A DNA stretch of 64,000 nucleotides from Chelonoidis abingdonii (lineage: Eukaryota > Chordata > Testudines > Testudinidae), in contig NC_133770.1 in the NCBI RefSeq assembly GCF_003597395.2, positions 89,066,441-89,130,440 on the forward strand, written 5' to 3'. Shown here piece after piece: positions 20,994 through 31,549 of the stretch. The notes under the pieces are model-generated. The model saw nothing but the letters and a program-made list of their open reading frames with translations. It was not told the origin of the DNA and ran no database searches. Position numbers and translations under genes: made by a program. Numbering within the stretch: position 1 is the first letter of the stretch; each line of letters starts with the position of its first letter.

Positions 20994-23439
20994 CAGAACT
21001 GTCGCATCTTACGCGCATTTAAAATACGCAATTTCAGCTTTGTGCGGTCAGAAGAAAGAAAAACAACAAAAAAAACAGGCGATTCCACCAGCATGAGATG
21101 CGAATCTGTTGTTTCCACTAAAATATTTTTCTGGGGGGACTTGACAGCAACAGCATGTCTTTAGGCCTGTGATAATGGCCTCCTCTATAGTAACCCTGGA
21201 GGGTTGACCCAAAAAAAAAAATTTTAAATAGTGTCTCTGCCCCAGAGTGAGTGAGAGATGGGAGAAGCCAATCTGCTGTTCCCATTACAGTACTCAGTTC
21301 CCCTGTGCCTTTCATACTGTGCACATCTCGCCACGCTGAGTGAGATTCTGCTGTGCCTGTACTGTTTAAAAAGACAGTACATATTTTTCGTACTGTATAA
21401 CATGGCCCCTAAACGCAAGGCATCTACTTCATCTGGTGCTCAACCGAAGAAACAGCGATGCGTTCCAATGCTGGAGGAAAAACTGGCCGTGTTGGACTTA
21501 TTGAGAGACGGTATGTCCATCGCCAACGTGGCGCGTAAATGAGGCTGCAACAAATCTAGCATCTGTGCCATCAAGATTCAAGAGACAGAAATTCATCAAG
21601 CCATGACATCAAGTCCTTCAGTAACTGCTAAGGTGACAAACCAAGTGCACGATAAGACTTTAGTGAAGACTGAAAAGGCATTGAACTTATGGCTGGAAGA
21701 TATGAACCGTAAACGTGTGCCTATCGATGACAACATGTTGCGAGAAGAGGCTCTTAGCATCTATGCGCTGTTCAAACCTCCCACCGAAGAGGGACAGCCT
21801 TCTGATAAGAAGGAATTCAAAGCCAGCCAAGGAACCGCTTCAACCTCAAAAACGTGCAGACTACTGGTGAAGCTCCATCTGCCAATGAGGACACAGCAAA
21901 AGCCTACCTCGAACAATTAAAGAAAAACAGAGGAAAGGGGCTATCTTCCAGAACAAGTTTTTAATGCTGACGAGACTGGGCTCTTTTGGAAAACAATGCC
22001 CACCCGCATTTACATTTCAAAATCAGAAAGACAAGCCCCTGGCTTCAAAGCAGCTAAAGACCGTGTGACTGTGTTGCTTTGTGGCAACGCGGCTGGGCAT
22101 TTAATAAAGCTGGGCTTGCTCTACAGGGCTGCAAATCCCCATGCGCTAAAAGGCAGGAACAAAAATCTCCTGCCTGTGTTCTGGCAATCAAATAAGAAGG
22201 CTTGGGTGACGGCAACATTATTTCTGGATTGGTTCCACAAGTGTTTCATTCTGGAGGTCAAGCAGTACCTTGAAGAGAAAGGACTTGACTTCAAAGTGTT
22301 GCTGATTGTAGACAATGCTCCTGGCCATCCTGCGGCACTCCGGTTTGCACATAACGATGCTGAAGTCGTCTTTCTGCCCCCCAATACCACCTCCATCCTC
22401 CAACCTCTCGACCAAGGCATCATTAGCTGTTTCAAGGCCATGTACATGAGGCTTACATTCTCACGGATCCTTACCGCTATGGATGCTGATCCCAATGTTA
22501 CTGTGATGGAGTATTGGAAGTCCTTCAACATTGCTGATTGCATCACTTATATTAAAACAGGCAATGGATGCAATCAAGCCTGAAACAGTCAATGCATGTC
22601 GGCGAAACCTATGGGAAGACTGTGTGAGTGATTTTAAGGGTTTCCTGACCATTGATAAAGAAGTGCAACTCATTGTTCAGGTGGCCAGGCAAGTGGGTGG
22701 TAATGGCTTTGTCGACATCCTCGAGGAAGAAATTGAGGAATTAATTGAGGGCCATAGAGAAACATTGACTAACAAAGAGTTAGAGGAACTGATAAAATTG
22801 TCTACAGAAGACGAAGATGATGATGAACAGGAAGAGCCAGCAACCTGGAAACTTCATAAATTTTCTGAAGTGTTCCAAGCAGCTAAACACTTGAATAATT
22901 TAATTTCTGAATATGATCCCTCTATGGCACAAAGCCTCAAAATCACACATAGTATTACGGATGGTTTGAGACCGTACCAAGCAATGTTTGAGGAGCTCAA
23001 GAGACAAAAGACGGTTACTCACCTTTGTAACTGTTGTTCTTTGAGATGTGTTGCTCATATCCATTCTAGTTAGGTGTGTGCGCGCCGCGTGCATGTTTGT
23101 CGGAAAAACTTTAACCCTAGCAACACTCGCTGGGCCGGCAGGTCGCCCCCTGGAGTGGCACCACTATGGTGCCTGATATATACCCCTGCCAACTCAACTG
23201 CTCCTCAGTTCCTTCTTGCCGGTTACTCCGACAGTGGGGAAGGAGGGTGGGTGTGGAATGGATATGAGCAACACATCTCGAAGAACAACAGTTACAAAGG
23301 TGAGTAACCGTCTTTTCTTCTTCGAGTGCCTGCTCATATCCATTCCAGTTAGGTGATTCCCAAGCCTTATGTAGGCGGTGGGGTTGGAGTGAGATACTGC
23401 AAAATGCAAAAGCGCTGAGCCAGAGGCTGCAGCATCCCT

Positions 23440-23780
23440 TGACTGTGAAAGTACGCCGTCTTCATATTGAGCGCTAGAGCTCTCCAGGATCTAAGGACAG
23501 GATAATGGTTACCAAGGGATCGCCACGCGGAACTTCAACCTTAACATAAACTGGTGATCCTCGTAGGTGTAGGATATGTCTGAGACCTCCGTAGAGTCGG
23601 GGCGAATTTAGGGAATAGTTGTCCTCTTCGTCCATAGCGTGCTGCACCTCTTGTAAGAGGAATTGGCGCCGAGACGAGTCCTGAAGAGGGACGGGGTGGA
23701 ACAAATTGGAGGCTGGACCCAACAAACTCCACCATGTGCAGGGGGACGCCGAACCGAGTTAACTGGGACCACGCCAAGAG
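23440..23780 (-). pseudogene. DIRS-3 RT N-terminus fused to element 3' end
   Basis: The minus strand reads PLQDSSRRQFLLQEVQHAM, then a degraded GGLRHILHLR (compare GGWQPILDLRRL in DIRS-4) and LVTIILSLDPGE (compare LTTIIPALGQGDW). After TAYFH the sequence passes within about 60 bp into the extreme C-terminal and ICR region. This is a large internal deletion starting just after RT motif A. Confidence 0.65.
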
Positions 23781-25249
23781 GAAGTAGGAAGTGGTAACCC
23801 GCTGTAACGTAACGACCCGCCCTCAGGTGCCTTATCGAAAGTCTCGCTTGGTCCCCGGTGCTGATATGTGAGAGGGCCTCCGATCTTGGCCCTCAGGTCC
23901 TGACGGTCGTCTGCGACCACCTCAGTCCGCCAACTGCCAATCCCTATGTGTGGCTAGCCAGAGACGGGGTGGTGGTGGGCTGGGAACAGAAAAGCCTGCG
24001 TTCAGGTCGTCAGCTATGCACACACCGAAGAGAGGTCTCATATTAGACCTGTTGCTCGCAGGCTTTGCAGCCTGGGGTTGATTCACCGTAAAGAGGCTTT
24101 ACCAAAAAATGGTAATTGTGAAAGCCAGGAGTTTCATGAAACACATGAAAGCCATGAGATTGTCCTTCATGGTACGCGAGGCCGAAGAGAAGCTCTAGCC
24201 GCCCTTATTCCATTCTCCTAAGGGCAGTGAACCCTTGGCCCAGAGTTTGATGAGAAGATTCATAATTTACCTCCCGTTATCCAGGTTTATGATTATAGGG
24301 GCTGACAGGGCTTATTGATTTGGCCACGCGGGCTATAAGACCTTGCAGAACACACCTTGGTGGTCTGAGTAGCGCGTCATCGCCTAGCCCCTTCAAATTT
24401 CGGGGACTGGCGCCTGTTGGCCCATGCGTTCCCTTTTCTCTTAATCAACTGAATGGACTATGCGAGGGAGGAGACGGACAGCACCAGTATGCGTACCTCA
24501 TAGAGCATCGGGAATTCGGCCTGGAATGGTCCGAATACAATGGTAGGGCCCCTCGTAGCGGGCAACACGCCGGATAGAAGTCCACTACGGCTCCCTACTC
24601 CGACTCCTGCGCTGCGAGGTCTGCATTTGAGTGCTACGCCCATACATAGGAGAGCCTCATGGGCTCTCAGGTGTGGTGGGGCCACCAGAATCGCGGTCCT
24701 GAGCCTAAGAGCTGTCTGCGTGGGAGACACTGATGTGTGTCTGGATGGCCATGGAGGTGCTGAAAAATCATGGCAAGAGAGTCTGACTCTACCAGACCTT
24801 GCCAACCTCGGCACCGGGACCGGTACCGCAAAGGCGCACTGGTACCTGGAAGGAGATCCGGACCTGCGGCTAGAGCTGTGCCGGGAGGTCGACTGAGATC
24901 CTCGAGGTTGGGAGCAGCTACAGGAGTCACAGTGCCTGTAGTGGTGCTGAGGGAGCCGGAATGGTGCCGGATTATGGGTCGGTGAACGGGACACGACCTG
25001 TGCGGCGAGTGCGACCGGTGCTGAGGAGAGCAGCGTCGGGTCTGCAAGTGGCGTCCGGAAGCAGGAGTGCCGACGGACTGGAGCGTCTGTGGGACCGTGA
25101 TCATGAACGTGCCGCTCTGCTGCGCCGACAGAGGATGGTCGTATCAAAAGGAGGCTTGCCAAGAGACTGTAGTAGCCGCACTGGCGGTTCCAGGCAGCAT
25201 CCACTCTGTCACGGCAATGAGATCCCTCATCGTTGGAAATGTCTTCCGG

Positions 25250-25835
25250 TGTGGAGTGAACAGTAGCTCGACCATAGTGTGTACCAGGGAGCTGTCAGCA
25301 CTGGATTTGACGGCCCTTGGGTGGACCGATCGACGGTGGCTGTACATCACTTGCCTCAGCAGGTGAAGGTGCCGGCGATCCGGCTTATACAGGCTCTCTG
25401 TCCGCGGTGCAGTTTGCACGAGAGCAGTAGGAGCAGGAAGCTCGACCACGGTGTGCGCCGGGGAGCAGTCAGGCACTGGATTCGACGGCCCTTGTGGACT
25501 GGGATCGACGTGCCGACGTTGTCGGTGGCACGGCAGTTGTCGGTGCCGGGCGATGCGTCTTAGATGAGCTCTCTGGCTGCGGTGCCGTTAGCACAGGAGC
25601 AGCAGGAGCAGGAAGCTCAACCAACAGCGCGTGCCGGGAGCGGTAAGGCACTGGATTCGACGGCCCTTGTGTACCGGGATCGACGGTGCCGACATTGTCG
25701 GTCGCGCGGCAGGTGTCGGTGCTGGGCGATCCGACGTAAATGAGCTCTCTTGGCTGCGGTGCAGTTGGCACAAGAAGCAGCAGGAGCAGGGAGCTCAACC
25801 ACGGCGCGTGCCGGAGCTGTTCGGGCACTGGCGAG
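25250..25835. repeat. tandem repeat of about 175 bp in DIRS-3 gag
   Basis: The word GCACTGGATT.GACGGCCCTTG recurs at 25298, 25473 and 25648, with a partial GCACTGG at 25825, giving periods of 175, 175 and 177 bp. GAGCAG.AAGCTC.ACCA and ATCGACG.TGCCGAC blocks keep the same spacing. It is a short minisatellite of about 3.4 diverged units within the Pro/Arg-rich part of gag. Confidence 0.85.
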
Positions 25836-27035
25836 GAGTCGTGGCTTTCTCAATCCCAGAGAGAGGGAGCGGTGCTGAGTCGACACTGGTGCCGGTAACG
25901 GCCGTGCGCAGGTCCGGTGCCGAGGAGGCGCTTCTGTCCGCCGAGTAGCTGCGCTCGTGCAGAAGGTGGAGGGAAAAGAAAGTGACGCTCAATTTTGTAC
26001 TCGGCTTAAACGCCTTGCAAATGGGCACTTAGCTGTGAAATACGATCCCCAAGGCACCGTAAAAGGATGTGTGGATCTCTTGTCAGCAACGGCTGGAGGC
26101 CGGCCAAGCACGGACTTAGAACCGGTGAGCCGGGCATAGGCTTCCAGCCCGGCTGCAGGGAGGAGCTACTCCCCGAACCCCGCTAACTATGGTTAAACTA
26201 ACATACTAGCAAAGAAAAAACGCATAAGTATAGATAATATATATATAAAAGGATTATACTACTAACTAATACACAAGAACTATGAGTAGCAGTGGAAGCA
26301 GAGGTCAGCTAAGCTCGCTCCACTGTTCCAACGACCACACGGCAGTAAAAAGGAACTGAGGAGCGGTTGGGTTGGCAGGGGTATATATCAGGCACCATAG
26401 TGGCGCCACTCCAGGGGGCGACCTGCCAGCCCACCGAGTGTTGCTAGGGTTAAAGTTTCTCCGACGAACGTGCATGCGGCGCGCGCACACCTAACTGGAA
26501 TGGATATGAGCAAGCACTCGAAGAAGAACAATAACAGTTGCCAATCACCATATTTTTAAAGAAAAAACAACCAGCAGCAGCAGAGTCTACAGAATCAACT
26601 TCTCGAGCTGAACCAGAGCCAACCACTTCGTCTAGGACTTGCTCTCCATCACCCAAGCCTGGCCCATCATCTCCTGGATTGACATCAAGCCCTGACGATT
26701 CAATAATAGTGTTGTCAGGGGAAGAGGAAGACTAATCATTGGAGTGTGTACAGTACAAGACAGGTGACTGTTCAGGTTTACAATACTGCACTGTACCGTA
26801 CTGTTTTCATTTTTATTCTTTCATTCTTCTGTCTCTTATGTTATTAAAAATACTGTAAAATTATATTTTGCAGATGTAGTCTTTATCATATACTGTACTG
26901 TACATTGCCGTATACAATACATAGTACTTTATGGGTCATTTAAGGGATTTTCAAAGGTCATTTTGACTATACGCGGTTTTCGCTTTACCCGTTGACCGCG
27001 GAACATAACCCCAGTTAAGATGCGACAGACCTGTA

Positions 27036-27190
27036 CTGCTTACAGTATTTTTCACTCCATGAATCTGATGAAGTGGGTTTTAGCCCACAAAAGTTTATGC
27101 CCAAATAAATTTGTTAGTCTCTAAAGTGCCACCAGGACTCTTCATTGTTTTTACTGATACAGACTAACACGGCTACCACTCTGAAACCTG
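27036..27190 (+). mobile_element. Penelope-like element, 3' end (part 3 of 3)
   Basis: CTGATGAAGTGGGTTTTAGC, CCACAAAAGTTTATGCCCAA, TTTGTTAGTCTCTAAAGTGC and ATACAGACTAACACGGCTAC form the 3' terminal sequence that follows Penelope-type ORFs in reptile genomes; a second copy is at 56221-56360. It completes the element interrupted at 20993. Confidence 0.8.
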
Positions 27191-27254
27191 TAGGTACATT
27201 TGAACTAGACAATTTTTGTTCTTTCAGACTGGGAATCATTTAAGTGGCACTTAC

Positions 27255-27422
27255 TTGAGACTCTCCTGTGAACTTGAAGATGACCTGTCTGACTGAGGGA
27301 GAGATGCTATACTGCCAGAATTCTTCAAGTAAGTCTGGAGACTTCTTTGATAGGATGGCTCAAGGTTATTGTACAGGACCTCTGCTTCTCCAGGAAAGTG
27401 ACTTCTAAGACCCAGGTAAGTC
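27255..27422 (-). CDS. CLASP2: CLASP2 exon, end of TOG2 and SQSDRSS linker
   Basis: 168 nt, acceptor TTTTGTAG and donor GTAAGTGCC. It completes a Lys codon and encodes TYLGLRSHFPGEAE, the last TOG2 helix (LYNNLEPSYQRSLQTYLK) and the serine-rich SLPQSDRSSSSSQESL, ending with two bases of the Asn codon. GLR..FPGEAE is the CLASP2 form; CLASP1 differs here. Confidence 0.95.
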
Positions 27423-27889
27423 CTACAAAACAAAAGAACAGCCAGGTACAACTGTGAAAGGGTTTTTGTTTTGTTTTGTTTGTTTTTTGTTTTTTTTCAA
27501 ACTACACAGAAAAAAATGAAAATCCAGCTGTGACACACAGTAGAAAGGGTTACACAACTAGCAGGCAAATTGACCCAAAGGTGTTCAAAAAGTATGTAAA
27601 TAGTAATTAGGGCCATTTCATGTTAGATTGACTAGAGCTTTAAAATCGAAACCTGTATTGTTAGAGAATTAGAAGTAATACTACTTGAATGTGTTTACTT
27701 ATATCTCATTAATGTTAACCATGTAAACAGTTTCTATTGATTCAGAGACCAAAAAGGAGAATTAACACGTAGATGAAACTTGGGTATAACAACATCATTG
27801 TCTATATTTCACTTTGAAGTTAGTAATAAACTGTCTATGAACTGCTTAATGAATAATTACCTTATACTAATCAATGTAGCTAATTACTA

Positions 27890-28600
27890 GTGATGCTTAG
27901 GAAAGAGAAGGTTACTTCAAAAGACTATTGTTCACAAAAGAGGCTGCAAAAAATCTCTATAAAAACTCTTGGGACCTGATCCTTTCATCTCAAATCTTCT
28001 TATGCTTCATCAGGGGAAGCTTGAACCACAAGACTGAGATCTCCAGTGCCAGCTGGATCACCCTGATATTGAACATTGGACTGAACCTATGGACTAATTC
28101 TAAAAGAACTTTGTATAACTCCAAAGCTCACCATCTGCACTATGAAATTGACCTAGAACAACATTTATGTCTGTATGTACAATGATCTTTTAAACCAATA
28201 TTCTCCCTCTTTTCTTTGTAAATTTTACTTTAGTTAATAAGAATTGGCTATAACCATGTATTTGTGTAAGATATGAAATATTAATTAACTTGATTGGTAA
28301 CCTGTCTGATCCTTTGAGATTGGTAGAACTTTTCATATGATGAACAAGATTTTCAGTAAACTCATACTTGACTTGACTGTCTGGGTGGGAGCCCAAAGGC
28401 TGGGTTGCTTTTAGGGAACTATGTTTTTAGCTTCTGGGTAACCAGTAAGGCATCGTAGAAGCTGGTTTGTGGTTGGCTTAGTAAATCTACGTATCAGAAT
28501 AACTGCCAGTTTTGGGGATTGTCGGCCCCATTCTTTGCAGTTTGCCCTAAATGAGCAATCTCAGCGTGGCTCCCAGTCACACCAGCACTTAAATGTGCTG
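27890..28600 (+). repeat. LTR-like interspersed repeat (borders unknown)
   Basis: The segment with CCTTTGAGATTGGTAGAACT, GGGTGGGAGCCCAAAGGCTG, AGAAGCTGGTTTGTGGTTGG and CCCCATTCTTTGCAGTTTGC resembles a dispersed LTR-type sequence that I recall from turtle genomes. It has no coding frame. I could not define its ends or target duplication, so the class is a guess. Confidence 0.35.
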
Positions 28601-29189
28601 AATGCTTCTCCACTAGCCAGGTACAGAGGCATCTAACACAGAGGTCTGAACTAATCTTTCCAAAGTAACTTCTATCCTCCCATCACATTCTCTGTGATAT
28701 ATCTTTCAATATTTCCTGCTCACTGAAGATACCCCAGAATACACCATCAAATATTAGCAGCCAATAGTATCTGTGATGTCACAGAATGATCCATTCTAAG
28801 ATTTTTTTTATTTATTTATTTTTTTAAAAGTTAGTTAAGATTTATGGTGATTTAATTTTGCTTCAAAGTTTGCCTTTAAAGTAGATTATTATTTTGGAAA
28901 ACAGACGGTGCTTGAGAAGTACTAGATACTGATTCTGTATTTTAAACAAATGTACTTTTCATGTAATTCAGAATTCACTGCACATTACACAAATGTAAAA
29001 GACTGGCCTGGGGGCATAGCAGTAATGGTCTGCCTTAATGGTCTACAGCCAAACTAAAGCAGCCAAACAGGAGTGAATTTAGCCCTCCCCAGTTCCATTT
29101 AGCACAATCAGGTGAGGATTTCAAATCCTAACTGAGACCATTTGAATGCTAACAATAATTACTGGCAGTTTTATTTTCACCACTACGCA
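28601..29189. other. CLASP2 intron, nothing recognised
   Basis: A/T-rich intron with T-rich tract near 28800; no exon or repeat I can name. Confidence 0.45.
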
Positions 29190-29290
29190 GAGTGGTACAG
29201 TGAAGAGGCTACAGGACTGGGACTCAGGAGAGTTGGGTTACATTCCTGGCTCTGCCACTGACCTGCTGGGTGACTTTGGGCAAGTCACTT
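29190..29290 (+). repeat. MIR-like SINE 5' part
   Basis: GGACTGGGACTCAGGAGAGT, TGGGTTACATTCCTGGCTCT, GCCACTGACCTGCTGGGTGA and CTTTGGGCAAGTCACTTCAC follow the sense MIR consensus. Confidence 0.8.
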
Positions 29291-29294
29291 CACC

Positions 29295-29710
29295 GCTCCC
29301 CCCCGAAAGTCCTAAGCCCTGCCAAACAGCTGGACTTTCTGGGAGGGATGGGCAAGAGTGGAGATGCAGCATTTCCCCGCTCCTCTCCTCCCTCCCAGCG
29401 CTCTGCGCTTTGGACTTTCTGGGAGGGACGGAGAGGAGTGGAGACGCAGCCCTTCCCAGCTCCCCCTCCTCCCTCTCAGAAAGTCCTAAGCGCTGGGAGG
29501 GAGAGGAGGTGGAGAAGAGGAATTTGTGCAATGCTCCCTTGTAAAGTTGCTGCTCTTTCACAGAACCTTACAAGCAGTGGATAGAGCAGCCAGCCAAACA
29601 ACATTATAAGGGAGCATGGCACAACTTTAAACGAGCATGTTCCCTAATTGAGCAGGGACATAACTTTGAAACAATGTTAAGGGGAGGATGTTAAGTGAGG
29701 AGTTACTGTA
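29295..29710. repeat. unclassified repeat with TACAGTAACTCCTC end and internal duplication
   Basis: Two close copies of CTGGACTTTCTGGGAGGGA-type sequence (29330 and 29410), inverted CCTCCCAGCGCT/AGCGCTGGGAGG blocks, and a right end AAGTGAGGAGTTACTGTA suggest a non-autonomous DNA transposon. I could not pair it with a left terminus. Confidence 0.4.
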
Positions 29711-29795
29711 CTACAATATATAGACTTTCCCTCCCCTTGGTATAAAATGTCAAGTCTTTCAACCAAGGTTACAAGTTCACTCAAAAAACTCTTAC

Positions 29796-29873
29796 TTTCT
29801 TGCCTCCACTCTTGCCTCAGCATCAGCATCATGAATGCCCTTCTTGATGGTTTCAACCAAGACAGTTGCATGC
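29796..29873 (-). CDS. CLASP2: CLASP2 exon, TOG2 helix (HATVLVETIKKGIHDADAEA)
   Basis: 78 nt, acceptor TTGTCTTCTAG and donor GTAAGAG. It completes an Arg codon and ends within a Lys codon that is finished at 27422. The product matches human CLASP2 almost residue for residue; this helix lies in the last HEAT-like repeats of TOG2. Confidence 0.95.
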
Positions 29874-29967
29874 CTAGAAGACAAACATACCTCATGTTAG
29901 TTTTTACTTTTACAAATTTAATTATACCAAGGTAATTTCTTACCTGTTAATTAAGTTTCTCTAAGTC

Positions 29968-30252
29968 ATACAGAGTACATCTAAATAGCAATTAAAAACC
30001 CGCAGCACCAAGTTTTGGAGCTGGGTCAAATGACTTGGGCTCAAGGAGTTCAATCTGTCGGGCTAAATATTGCACTATAGACATTCAGGCTCGGCCTAGA
30101 GCCTGAGCTTTGAGACCCACCCCTCTCGCGGGGGCTCAGAGCCCAGTCGCCAGCCTAAGCCCAAATATCTAAATTGCAATTTTTAGCCCCACAGCATGAG
30201 TCAACTGATCTGGGCAGCTGCGGCTATGCCAAGGGTCTTTTATTGTACCAGT
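29968..30252. mobile_element. MITE, right end cut by DIRS-4
   Basis: Left end ACATCTAAATAGCAATTAAA-AACCCGCAGCAC pairs in reverse with CAAGGGTCTTTTATTG at the right, and the body contains repeated AGCCCAAGT/CTGAGCCC-type words. The right end merges with the start of DIRS-4, so it was probably truncated there. Confidence 0.55.
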
Positions 30253-30329
30253 CACGCAAGGGCAGAGTCTGCCCCTTCCCTACTCTGAGTGTACCTTAAT
30301 AAGTATACGTGCGCGACCAGTCTCCTCAG

Positions 30330-31500
30330 TTCCTTCCAATGGAGGCTACTCCAACTCCGAAGTAAAGGGGAGGAGGATGGGCAGTGGAGCACACACAAGG
30401 ACACTCATCTTGAAGAACATCAGTTACTGCACGGAGAGAGTAACCTCCTCCTCCCTCTTCTTCTTCTTCTTCGAGAGATGTCTGTGTGGGTGCTCCTGAT
30501 AGAAAAGCAGTGTATCTCAAGGAGGTAGGGACTTGATATTTGGTAGGAATGCAGTAGATAATACAGCTCTGCCTAATCGTGTTATCAGAGAGAGGTCCTT
30601 GAGTAAGGGCATAGTGCTTAACAAATGTGTGTTCAGAAGACAAAGTGGCCATTTTACAGATGTCAGCCAGGGGAACTTTGCATAGAAAAGCCATGGAGGT
30701 AGCCACAGATCTAGTATAGTGAGTTCTGATGCCCACTGGAGGTGTCATTTTCTTTATCTGATAGCACAGTCGGATACACACAGAAATCCAGTTTGAAAGT
30801 CTCTGGGCAGAAATAGGTGTCCCTTTGGAACGCTCTGCAATGGAGACAAAGAATTCCTAAAGGGCTTGGTTCTCTCCAAATAGAAGGACAAAGCCCTGAA
30901 TACATCTAACATATGCACGTGGAATGACGAATGCATCTTTCGAAGGAATTTGTAATATAACTGGAGGGTAACCTTCTCCTTAAAAAACAGTGTATATAGT
31001 GGTCTGCCATGAGAGCTGCTATTTCTCCTGCCCATCTGGCAGAGGTGATTGCCACTAGGAATTTGTTTTCATAGAGAGGGAGCAAGTGGCTAAGGGTTCA
31101 AATGGTTGTTGAGTTAAGTAGGATAAAACTAAGTGAAGGTCATATGGAGGGGTAGAAGATTTAATGTCCGGGTATAGGGATTAGAGCTCTTTGAGAAAAA
31201 GCCTGGTGTTTAGATGAGCAAAACCAGAGGTATCATCCATCTTGTTATGAAAAGTTGTAATAGCAGCCAAGTGGACTTTGACTGAGCTGAAAGAAAGGTC
31301 CGATTGCTTGAGGTCTACTAGGTAGTCGAGCATGATTGGGAGAGGTGCAGAAGTAGGAAGCTGTTGTTTAGGTGAGCACCAGTGTGTGAATTACTTGCAC
31401 TTACAGAGATAGGTGATGTGAGTAGATTGTGTTCTCTATGTAGGACCAGTCTTTGAACCTGCTCAGAGTATGCTAGTTCATTTTGGGAGAACCATGTAGG
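30330..31500 (-). pseudogene. DIRS-4 tyrosine recombinase remnant
   Basis: Minus-strand frame 30781-30326 reads MCIRLCYQIKKMTPPVGI, then THYTRSVATSMAFLCKVPLA, DICKMATLSSEHTFVKHYAL. The HYTR box (His and Arg) and the HYAL box with the candidate Tyr are intact. Upstream frames give the ALSFYLERTKPFRNS block (30754-31035), and N-terminal pieces are fragmented up to about 31500. Confidence 0.8.
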
Positions 31501-31549
31501 AACTAAGCTTTGAGGCGAAGCATGGATAGGTTGGGGTGAAGAAATCAGC

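Larger units (their letters stand above)
23009..26529 (-). mobile_element. DIRS-3: deleted DIRS retrotransposon inside Tigger
   Basis: About 3.5 kb with left terminal repeat (about 23009-23220), ICR (about 23257-23355), gag-like region (26150-24000, minus), the N-terminal part of RT (about 23780-23470), leader (26180-26290) and right terminal repeat (about 26330-26529). RT motif A onwards, RNase H and nearly all of the recombinase are missing. Its ends sit between CAAGAGACAAA and CAATAACAGTTGCCAATC of the Tigger, with no obvious target duplication, as expected for recombinase-mediated insertion. Confidence 0.87.
21402..26735 (+). pseudogene. Tigger transposase pseudogene, split by DIRS-3
   Basis: Starts at ATG 21402 (MAPKRKASTSSGAQPKKQR) with a CENP-B-like helix-turn-helix (LAVLDLLRDGMSIANVARK), then a stop at 21541 where a CGA-like codon reads TGA. 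The DDE domain is visible: FNADETGLFW (about 21962), LLIVDNAPGHPAA (about 22300) and PPNTTSILQPLDQGII (about 22377) contain the three acidic residues. Frames shift near 21900 and 22560. The C-terminal acidic region stops at KRQK (about 23008), where DIRS-3 begins; it resumes at about 26536 with QLPITIF, a Ser/Pro-rich tail and the end LSGEEED followed by a stop at 26733-26735. It is not a host gene. Confidence 0.9.
20994..27033 (+). mobile_element. Tigger (pogo-type) DNA transposon interrupted by DIRS-3
   Basis: Left end CAGAACTGTCGCATCTTACG; the right end in reverse is CAGGTCTGTCGCATCTTAAC, so the ends are inverted repeats, flanked by TA on both sides (20992-20993 and 27034-27035), the pogo/Tigger target. 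The transposase reads on the plus strand with in-frame stop and frameshifts (see next entry). DIRS-3 (about 23009-26529) sits near the end of the ORF, so the Tigger itself is about 2.5 kb, a normal length for a full Tigger. Confidence 0.92.

Noticed and set aside
21402..23008. Domesticated Tigger-derived host gene
   Set aside because: In-frame stop at 21541, two frameshifts and a 3.5-kb DIRS insertion make a functional protein implausible.
30430..30475. TTC microsatellite near 30.46 kb as an independent repeat
   Set aside because: It is an expanded part of the DIRS-4 ICR (CTTCTTCTTCTTCTTCGAG), not a separate feature.
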